This document shows positions 15,135-21,700 of a stretch of DNA of 33,444 nucleotides, piece after piece. Within the stretch, counting starts at the first letter, position 1; every line of letters begins with the position of its first letter. The position numbers and the translations under genes were made by a program. Source of the DNA: Nanoarchaeota archaeon SCGC AAA011-G17 (GTDB taxonomy: Archaea > Nanobdellota > Nanobdellia > SCGC-AAA011-G17); contig AQRL01000026.1 of assembly GCA_000402515.1 (NCBI GenBank), positions 1-33,444 of the forward strand, read 5' to 3'. The notes beneath the pieces are model-generated. The model had not been told where the DNA came from, ran no database searches, and worked only from the letters and a program-made list of their open reading frames with translations.

Positions 15135-15155
15135 TAAGTCAATTAGTCTGACTTA
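15135..15155. promoter_or_regulatory. 21-bp palindromic operator before the AAA+ gene
   Basis: TAAGTCA (15135-15141) and TGACTTA (15149-15155) form a perfect 7-bp inverted repeat with a 7-nt spacer. It overlaps the downstream end of the TATA element (TTATATAAG, about 15129-15138) and ends 5 nt before the leaderless ATG at 15161. The same layout, one base different, occurs at 16745-16765 before the winged-helix operon. Confidence 0.6.
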
Positions 15156-15160
15156 GTTAT

Positions 15161-16084
15161 ATGTGGTATGAAAGATACGGGTTTAAGGAGAATCCATTTT
15201 CTGTTAAAGCTAATTCCAATATAGTTGGTGTTGAGAAACAGAAGAACCTTATTAAGGATTATATACTAAGTGGGGATATGTGTTTCTTGCTTGGGGGAAA
15301 TGGGACTGGCAAGAGTTCTTTATTATACTGGCTTAAGGAGAGTCTTAATGGATTTAAGGTATTGTATATTGATGCTGCACAGGTTGACAAGAACTTTAAT
15401 CTGAGTAATTTTTTGAAAAGTAATCTGACTATTTTTGAGAGAATAAAAAGGAAAAAGTTTCCTGATAAGGCTGTTGTTTTATTAGATGAGAGCCAGGAAG
15501 CAGGGGATGAGTTAGTCAAGGCTCTGAAGATGCACTGGGATCATAATAACATAAGAAGTGTAGTTGTTACACAAATAAATAAGGAGGCTGGAAAATTCAG
15601 TGAGAGCTTTAGAGACCGGGTTGGAGAGAGAAGGGTTGTAATGGAGAAAATCAGCAAGTCAGATGCATATGATATGATTAATAAAAGGGTTAGTGAAAAA
15701 AACCCATTTGAGAAAGAGGCGCTTGAATTGATATTTGAAAAGAGTGACTATACCCCCAGAAAAATTTTGGAGAACTGTGAAATTCTATGTGTTAAGTTAC
15801 AAGATAAAGAGGGAAAGATAAATGCCTTTGATGTTGAGCAGAATCTTATTAAAACTTTTAAAATTGATGAAAATGTTTCTGGATTGGTTGGGTTTAGCCC
15901 TATGCAGGGAAGCATTATTAATATGTTGAGTGAGGGTGTGAAGACTGCCAAAGAGATTTCTGAGAGGCTTAATACAAGCGAGGGTTCTGTTGGAAAACAG
16001 CTAAGCAAGTTAATTGGCCTTAGTGTAGTTGAGATAAAAGAGAATAAAAGGCCTAAAAAGTATGGATTGATTAAAAGATTTTAA
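15161..16084 (+). CDS. Cdc6/Orc-like AAA+ ATPase with C-terminal winged helix
   Basis: The 307-aa protein begins MWYERYGFKENPF, as in ExeA/Orc-like AAA+ proteins. Walker A is GGNGTGKSS (residues 45-53), Walker B is VVLLDE (about 105-110), and SFRDRVGERR holds a likely sensor/arginine region. The lid (LELIFEKSDYTPRKILENC) resembles sensor 2. Residues 245-307 form a winged helix with KTAKEISERLNTSEGSVGKQ. It lies in the TA-rich region and is preceded by a palindrome shared with the operon at 16829. It is shorter than replication Cdc6/Orc1; a regulatory or mobile-element role is more likely than chromosomal initiation. Confidence 0.8.
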   Translation: MWYERYGFKENPFSVKANSNIVGVEKQKNLIKDYILSGDMCFLLGGNGTGKSSLLYWLKESLNGFKVLYIDAAQVDKNFNLSNFLKSNLTIFERIKRKKFPDKAVVLLDESQEAGDELVKALKMHWDHNNIRSVVVTQINKEAGKFSESFRDRVGERRVVMEKISKSDAYDMINKRVSEKNPFEKEALELIFEKSDYTPRKILENCEILCVKLQDKEGKINAFDVEQNLIKTFKIDENVSGLVGFSPMQGSIINMLSEGVKTAKEISERLNTSEGSVGKQLSKLIGLSVVEIKENKRPKKYGLIKRF

Positions 16085-16119
16085 TAGTTGCAAAAAACAA
16101 CATTGGTTGTGAATATGCA

Positions 16120-16161
16120 ACAGAAAGATTTATATAGATGTTATAGCGGTTATATAACATG
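16120..16161 (+). promoter_or_regulatory. Promoter and palindrome of the RelBE-type locus
   Basis: ACAGAAAGATTTATATA (16120-16136) supplies BRE and TATA, 26 nt or so before the leaderless ATG at 16159. GTTATATAAC (16149-16158) is a perfect 10-bp palindrome touching the start codon and is a likely ribbon-helix-helix antitoxin operator. Confidence 0.65.
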
Positions 16162-16395
16162 GAAAAAACAACAATACAGGTCAATCCTGAAACTTTGGAA
16201 AGATTAAAAATTTTGAAAGAATTTGAAAGACAATCTTATGATGATGTATTGAATAATTTAATAGATAACTGTGAGGAAGAATCTTTAAGTGAAGATGAAA
16301 TCAGTGATATACAAAAAGGACTAGAAGATATTAAAAGAGGAAGAGTTTATCCAATAGATTCTGTTGCCAAAGAATTGGGTATTATTCTTAAATAA
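16159..16395 (+). CDS. RelB/ribbon-helix-helix antitoxin
   Basis: The 78-aa protein starts with a ribbon-helix-helix strand (TTIQVNPETLERLKILKEF) and helix (SYDDVLNNLID), followed by an acidic toxin-wrapping segment and the RGRVYPIDSVAKELGI tail, similar to RelB/VapB-type tails. The toxin ATG follows its stop by 1 nt. It probably represses its own promoter through the GTTATATAAC palindrome and neutralises the RelE-like toxin. Confidence 0.85.
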   Translation: MEKTTIQVNPETLERLKILKEFERQSYDDVLNNLIDNCEEESLSEDEISDIQKGLEDIKRGRVYPIDSVAKELGIILK

Positions 16396-16396
16396 A

Positions 16397-16648
16397 ATGT
16401 TTCAAATAGAGATTACTGAAACAGCCAAACAGTTCCTAAAAAAAATAGAAAAAAGAGATTCAGAAATAATATTAAATAAAATCTATTCTATTAAGGATAA
16501 TCCATTCAGATTTCTTAAGAGACTTCAAGGAGAAAAACTTTGGAGATTAAGAATTGGAGATTATAGGGCAGTTGTTGATGTTTTAATTTCTTTGAATAAA
16601 ATAATTGTAATTAGAATAGGTCATAGAAAGAATATTTATAACTTCTAA
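16397..16648 (+). CDS. relE: RelE-family mRNA interferase toxin
   Basis: This 83-aa protein is a typical archaeal RelE: FQIEITETAKQFLKKIEKRD, DNPFRFLKRLQGEKLWRLRI, then GDYRAVVDVL and IIVIRIGHRKNIY. The conserved Arg in RIGDYRAV and the terminal GHRKNIY motif are the catalytic and structural signatures. The frame is open from a TTG at 16364, but the ATG at 16397, 1 nt after the antitoxin stop, gives the family-standard N-terminus. Confidence 0.9.
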   Translation: MFQIEITETAKQFLKKIEKRDSEIILNKIYSIKDNPFRFLKRLQGEKLWRLRIGDYRAVVDVLISLNKIIVIRIGHRKNIYNF

Positions 16649-16744
16649 GAGTTTTAGATTATAGTATTAACTTATAACTATTTTATACTATCTTAATATT
16701 ATTATGTACTATGTTAGTATATTTAAGTTATATATTAGTATAAT

Positions 16745-16786
16745 TAAGTCATATATTCTGACTAAGATATGACTAACTTAGTTATA
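16745..16786. promoter_or_regulatory. Operator cluster before the winged-helix operon
   Basis: TAAGTCA (16745-16751) and TGACTAA (16759-16765), spaced by 7 nt, repeat the operator at 15135 with one mismatch. A second TGACTAA (16770-16776) lies 11 bp further, one helical turn on, and ACTTAGTTATA (16776-16786) is identical to 15151-15161. The whole gap 16649-16828 is very AT-rich with imperfect tandem TTAAGTYATATATT units (starting near 16725 and 16744). It contains no gene. Confidence 0.55.
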
Positions 16787-16828
16787 AAATAGTAGTATTT
16801 TTAAAGGAAAAATGCGTTTAATTGCTTT

Positions 16829-17077
16829 ATGAGTGAAAAACAAGTAAAAAGAGGGTATTCTGAGTTGAGATATTTGATATTAAATTCCTTAAAAAACGGG
16901 GAGAAGAGCCTTAATGAGCTTAGTAGAACCTCAGGAGTGAATTGGAAAACCTGTGATAATCATCTGATTTGGCTTATTGGAACGGAGTGGGTTGAAGAGG
17001 TATTTAGTTCTAAGTATGTTAGAATCTTTAAAATCAGTGAAAAAGGCAAGGAGAGGCTCTCTGCGGGCAAAATTTGA
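16829..17077 (+). CDS. Winged-helix regulator, paralogue of the giant surface protein's C-terminus
   Basis: The 82-aa protein is a single winged helix: YSELRYLILNSLKNGEKSLN, ELSRTSGVNWKTCDNHLIWL and a wing SSKYVRIFKISEKGKER. It aligns along its length with residues 1873-1943 of the surface protein at the end of this operon, sharing LNEL, SG-x-x-W, YVRIF and EKG at matching positions. It is the first gene of a tightly packed five-gene unit and is preceded by an operator cluster, so autoregulation is likely. Target genes are inferred to include the AAA+ gene at 15161. Confidence 0.8.
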   Translation: MSEKQVKRGYSELRYLILNSLKNGEKSLNELSRTSGVNWKTCDNHLIWLIGTEWVEEVFSSKYVRIFKISEKGKERLSAGKI

Positions 17078-17083
17078 TAAAAA

Positions 17084-17236
17084 ATGAGTGCTGGAAAAAG
17101 GGGTGATTTCATAGGAAAAAAGAGACTTAGTCACTATGGTTTTATAGTCTCTATTGTTCTGTTTATTTGTTCTCTTATCTTTGGTAAAGCTAGTTTTAAG
17201 AAGTTAGTCAGTCATAGAGGTGATTTTTTTGAATAA
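17084..17236 (+). CDS. Small single-span membrane protein
   Basis: This 50-aa frame starts 7 nt after the winged-helix gene: a basic N-terminus (MSAGKRGDFIGKKRLS), one membrane helix (YGFIVSIVLFICSLIFG) and a basic C-terminus. The next gene starts inside it (TTG 17229), with the ribosome binding site GAGGTGAT (17217-17224) placed in its last codons. Tight spacing supports a real gene. Function unknown; it could anchor a partner at the membrane. Confidence 0.55.
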   Translation: MSAGKRGDFIGKKRLSHYGFIVSIVLFICSLIFGKASFKKLVSHRGDFFE

Positions 17237-18611
17237 GGAAGAATTAGATTTCATTTTGCAGGAGGGTGAAGGATTAAATATTGAGTTTAAAGAATCTTTT
17301 GATAAATCTTTGGCAAGAGAAATTGTAGCTTTTGCAAATACAGAAGGGGGAAGAATTTTTTTAGGAATTAATGATTGTGCTGAAATAAAAGGAATCAATG
17401 TAACAAATAAATTAAAATCTCAAATTATGGGTATTGCAAGGAATTGTGATCCAGCAATAAACATTGATTTAGAAAGATTTGATAAAATCTTGATAATTGA
17501 TGTTAAAGAGGGAGATGATAAGCCTTATAGTTGCTCTCTTGGATTTTATCTAAGACAGGGTGCTAATTCTCAGAAAATGAGCAGAAATGAGATAATCAAT
17601 GCAGTTATTAAGGAAGGAAAAGCAAGCTTTGACAGACTGATAAATATAGAATTTGATCTTAACAAAGACTTTGATAAAAATAAATTAAAAAATTTCTTGG
17701 AGAAAGCAGAAATTAAAACCAAATTATCAAAAGAGAATATTTTAATAAATCTTGGAGCAGCAATAAAAAAAGGAAACCTTGTTTGTCTTAACAATGCTGG
17801 TGTTTTGTTTTTTTCTAAAGACCTAAATCTATTTTTCTCTCAAGCCTATACTACCTGTGTAAGGTATAAAGGAGAAACAAGGACAAATGTTATTGACCGC
17901 ATTGATTTGAAAGGAGATTTAATCGAGCAAGTAGAAGAATCTGTGAAGTTTCTTCTGAAGAATACTCGTTTAGCCTATAAATTTACCGGGAAGCCGGCAA
18001 GAGAGGAAATACCAGAATATCCGACTGATGCGATTAGAGAAGCAATCATTAATGCCATTATGCATAGAGACTATTTTGAGGTGGGCAGCAATGTTTATCT
18101 TAATATTTATTCTGATAGAATAGAAATAATTAGCCCCGGCGGGCTCTTTAAAATTACAAAAAAAGAATTGGGAAAAAAGGCTTCTCGAAGAAATGAAATT
18201 ATCGCTAATCTTTTTCACAGAATTGGATTTGGAGAAAAACTAGGATCTGGAATAAAAAGAATGAATGAATTAATGGTAGAGGATGGATTGCCTAAACCTA
18301 AGTTTGATATTTCTAAAAACTTTTTTGAGGTTGATTTTTACGGTCCTGGGGAAACTGTTTTAGGAAGTACTGAAAAGGTGGGTGAAAAGGTGGGTGAAAA
18401 GGTGGGTGAAAAGGTGGGTGAAAAGTTAACAAACAATCAAGAGTTAATTCTGAAATTTATTAATGAAAATAAATCTATCTCAATAGTTCATTTATCAGAG
18501 AAAATTGGAATTGCTACAAAAAATGTAGAAGAAAATATTTCAAAGCTTAAAAAGAAAGGCTTGCTTGAGAGAGTCGGCTCTGCAAGAGGCGGTTTTTGGA
18601 GGGCTAAATGA
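17229..18611 (+). CDS. AlbA_2/Schlafen-type ATP-binding regulator (COG2865)
   Basis: The protein is about 461 aa. Residues about 10-115 form an AlbA_2 domain (LNIEFKESF, IVAFANTEGGRIFLGINDCA). Residues about 250-360 form the GHKL-like ATP-binding domain (PTDAIREAIINAIMHRDYF, YSDRIEIISPGG). Then come four and a half EKVG repeats and a C-terminal helix-turn-helix (NKSISIVHLSEKIGIATKNV). COG2865 proteins are viewed as transcription regulators. Start: GTG 17220 overlaps the ribosome binding site itself, while TTG 17229 is 4 nt after GAGGTGAT, so TTG is preferred. It is coupled to both neighbours. Confidence 0.85.
   Translation: MNKEELDFILQEGEGLNIEFKESFDKSLAREIVAFANTEGGRIFLGINDCAEIKGINVTNKLKSQIMGIARNCDPAINIDLERFDKILIIDVKEGDDKPYSCSLGFYLRQGANSQKMSRNEIINAVIKEGKASFDRLINIEFDLNKDFDKNKLKNFLEKAEIKTKLSKENILINLGAAIKKGNLVCLNNAGVLFFSKDLNLFFSQAYTTCVRYKGETRTNVIDRIDLKGDLIEQVEESVKFLLKNTRLAYKFTGKPAREEIPEYPTDAIREAIINAIMHRDYFEVGSNVYLNIYSDRIEIISPGGLFKITKKELGKKASRRNEIIANLFHRIGFGEKLGSGIKRMNELMVEDGLPKPKFDISKNFFEVDFYGPGETVLGSTEKVGEKVGEKVGEKVGEKLTNNQELILKFINENKSISIVHLSEKIGIATKNVEENISKLKKKGLLERVGSARGGFWRAK
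18372..18425 (+). repeat. 12-bp tandem repeat coding EKVG units
   Basis: The unit GAAAAGGTGGGT occurs four times without change, followed by a half unit. It encodes (Glu-Lys-Val-Gly)4-Glu-Lys as a linker between the ATPase and helix-turn-helix domains. Copy number change keeps the reading frame. Similar short repeats are common at this position in COG2865 proteins. Confidence 0.9.
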
Positions 18612-18778
18612 TTAAATGCAAATACTGCGGTCTTGAGAATGTTGTTTCACAATTATTTCATTATGCAAGAGCCCTTAGTTTCAGAACTGGCGTTGGGTTG
18701 GATAAGTTTAGATGCGGATGGTTTGACTGGAATGATTATTTTGAGTTTAATCCTTTGGAGGTTAAATTTAAAGAATGA
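18608..18778 (+). CDS. Small zinc-ribbon-like protein
   Basis: The 56-aa frame starts in the ATGA overlap with the COG2865 gene and ends in an ATGA overlap with the giant surface-protein frame, so it is coupled on both sides. It opens with MIKCKYCGLENVV, a CxxC zinc knuckle, and has one later Cys (KFRCGWFDWND). The second CxxC of a full ribbon is missing. Aromatic-rich C-terminus. Function unknown. Confidence 0.6.
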   Translation: MIKCKYCGLENVVSQLFHYARALSFRTGVGLDKFRCGWFDWNDYFEFNPLEVKFKE

Positions 18779-21700
18779 ATAACAAAGAGGTGAAAGGAGC
18801 TGGAATATTTTTGAAGTTTTTAATAAGCATTGCTAATTTTTATTCTGTTATTTTCAGATATTTTTGTAAATTGAACTTTTATAATGTTTTTAGCCATTTT
18901 AATTTGACTGACTTGATTGTCAGGCTGAAAAACAAGCGGAGAAAATACCGGAATGAAGAAAGAAATTCTTTGGAAAAATCGAGGAAATTTTTTGTTTTGC
19001 TTAGCTGGAAAAATATTTTTGCTGTATTTTTTATTTTTATTCTTTTAGGAAGTGGCTTGGCTTTGGAAGACTATAATCCTAATTCTTTTCTTAAATCTCC
19101 TGTTGACCAAACCTTAACTAGCGATTGTTGTTTTAATCTTGGTTCGTTTGACCAGATATCTGCTTTAAGTTTTAAGGCAAGAGCAAAGAATGGAGAATCT
19201 TTGGGGTCAGGAGAGACTTCCCTTCCTCTTTCTTCAAATTCTTTATACTTTTCTGATGGAAAAATATCAATAGATTCCTTTAATTTCCCAATCATAGACT
19301 CAATTTGGCCTAATTCTGATTTGGAATATTTAATAATGTCTGGTATGTTATCTTTTATTTCATCTAATACATATGCTGGAGAGGATAATTTTAGGCTGAG
19401 TAATTTAGAATTTATAATCATAAACCTAACTGGATTTTCTCTAAAAAAAGAAAACAAGATGTTTGTGTCCACTACCAGCTGCATTTACCAGCCCTCTGCT
19501 TTATGTCTTTTCCAAACCCGCTCTTTTAATTTTTCTCCCAATCTTAAACAATCTTCTTCTGTTAGTTTAGAATTTTCCAGCATTTTATCTAGTTTTTTAA
19601 GCAAGGCCATCCTCTTAACTTTCTCTGATAAAAATGCCCTTGTTATTTCAGACCAATTTAGTTCACTCAGGGAATCCATTTCATTCTTTAATTCTTTTGG
19701 TATTGATAGTGTAATGTTTGGCATTTTAATTCCTCCAATAAATTCTGTGTATAATGTGGATACTGTGGAGGTATTTAAATCTTTTGGTTTTTTTATGTTT
19801 TTTGTTGGTTTTAGCTCTCGGAAATGGAGAAATAAATTAAGGGATTGGGCTACAAAAATTGGGCAAAAAGGTCTCGAATTTTATAAAAAAATTGGGTCTC
19901 GAATTTTGGATGGCTTTAAGGGAGTTAGGAATTTTGGATTTGGGCTTGAGAGGGGCTTATTTGCTTTCTTTTTGGTTTTTTCTGGGTTTTTGGGTCTCGG
20001 AAATTGGGAGCGGAAGAAAGAGAAAAGAAAAATAAGAAAAAAAGATAAATTTAAATTAGAAGCTGAACATGTATTTGTATTCCTTTTAGTTGCGTTCTTT
20101 TTGGGATTCATGTTCTTGGATTATTCTTTGGGATTGCAGGAAACTTTTCAGACAAATAGCACAGACTGGACAGGAACTTTCTGGCAGACACAAACAGATG
20201 GGGAGAATATAACACTGAATGGAAGTATTGCAGTAGAATTACCAGATAATCAAGGAACACTCACAACAGATAAGAATTACGTTTTGAATATGACTGGGAA
20301 TGTCTTATTGTGGCACTTGAATAATGATAGTAGCTTAGGTGAGAACGATACGTGGGTTTATGATTCCTCAGGCAATGGAAAGAATTCTATATTAATAGAT
20401 TCAGGAGCTGTTCCAACCAGTTTGGGGGTATTAAACAAGTCTTTTGTGTCTAATACTCTTTCTAACAGTAGGTTGAAGTATGACCCTAATATTTTAAGTG
20501 GAGCAACTGCCTATACACATGCTGTGTGGGTTAAGGCATATGATATTACGCAGGAATCCTATATCGTAAATATTAGGGGACCTAATTACATAACTATTGA
20601 TCTAATCAATCTAAGCACCAGTACTTATTCCATTGAATATGGTCAAGCTGATTTGACATACATGGGCTTTACGATTAATGAATGGCATCATATAGCTGCT
20701 ACGTGGAACGGAACTGACCACAGGCTTTACTATGATGGTGTTAAGGTGAACGAAACAAATGGGTCAAATGCAAACAGCGGTGCTAACAGTGCAAGCCTTA
20801 ACTGCTGGTCTGAGGATAGCTGGGCGAATAATTGCCTTAACGGAACTTTAGATGAGTATGCAATATTTAATAGGGCTTTAGGTGAGAATGAAGTCTCAGA
20901 TATTTACAATGCACAGAGGGGGTATAATTCAGAGGGAAATTATACTTCAAATGTTCTGGATGCAACTGCACAAGCAAGATGGGAGAATATTTCTTGGAGT
21001 GAAACTAATCAAACTGCTTTAGATAATATTTCAATGGAATACAGGACTTCAAATGACAATTCTAACTGGTTAGCATGGACTTCTGTTTTAGGAAATGGAT
21101 ATGGACAATTGAATGACAGTGCAAGATATTTACAATATAGAAGTTATTTAACAACAAATGACACTTCAATAACTCCTTATCTAATGGATGTTAATGTTAC
21201 ATACTTTGGAAACACAGCCCCTTACAAACCCGAGTTGCATCTGCCTGAAAACAATTCCTTATTCGGTTTAGTAAATAATAACATCAGCTTTAACTGGATG
21301 AACAGCAGTGATATTGATGAAGACAAACTAAGATACTGGTTTTATTTAAATGATATAGTCAATCAAAGCTTACAAGAATCTGAGAATATTTCATTAGTAT
21401 TATCATTTGGGAGCTATAACTGGAGTGTTGTAGCTGATGACAATCAGGCAAATACAAGTTCAGATGTTTGGCTCTTCACTATAAATGCCCCCCCAACAAC
21501 TCCAAATGTAGACATAAACAGCTCAGATGGATATAATCTGACAAATGTTTCACTATTTGCTTTATTTACTCTGATAGATGATGCAGATGCTAATGATTTG
21601 GTTTATAATATTTCATGGCTGAAGAATAATATTACACAGTTTTCTTTTGAAAATGTCAGCAATACAAGCATGTTCGTCTCAGAAGAGCTTACAGAAGGGA

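Noticed and set aside
15161-16084. AAA+ protein as the chromosomal origin-binding Cdc6/Orc1, with a nearby origin
   Set aside because: It is short, lies in a TA-rich accessory region, and no origin-recognition-box cluster was recognised; the palindrome looks like a promoter operator.
18372-18425. Tandem repeat as a CRISPR-like array
   Set aside because: There are no spacers; units are contiguous, 12 bp long and in frame inside a gene.
18775-19800. Taking the whole N-terminal part of the 1946-codon frame as native surface protein
   Set aside because: Residues about 100-317 are the antisense of a VapBC-type pair with clear motifs, promoter and ribosome binding site; only the flanks look like protein.
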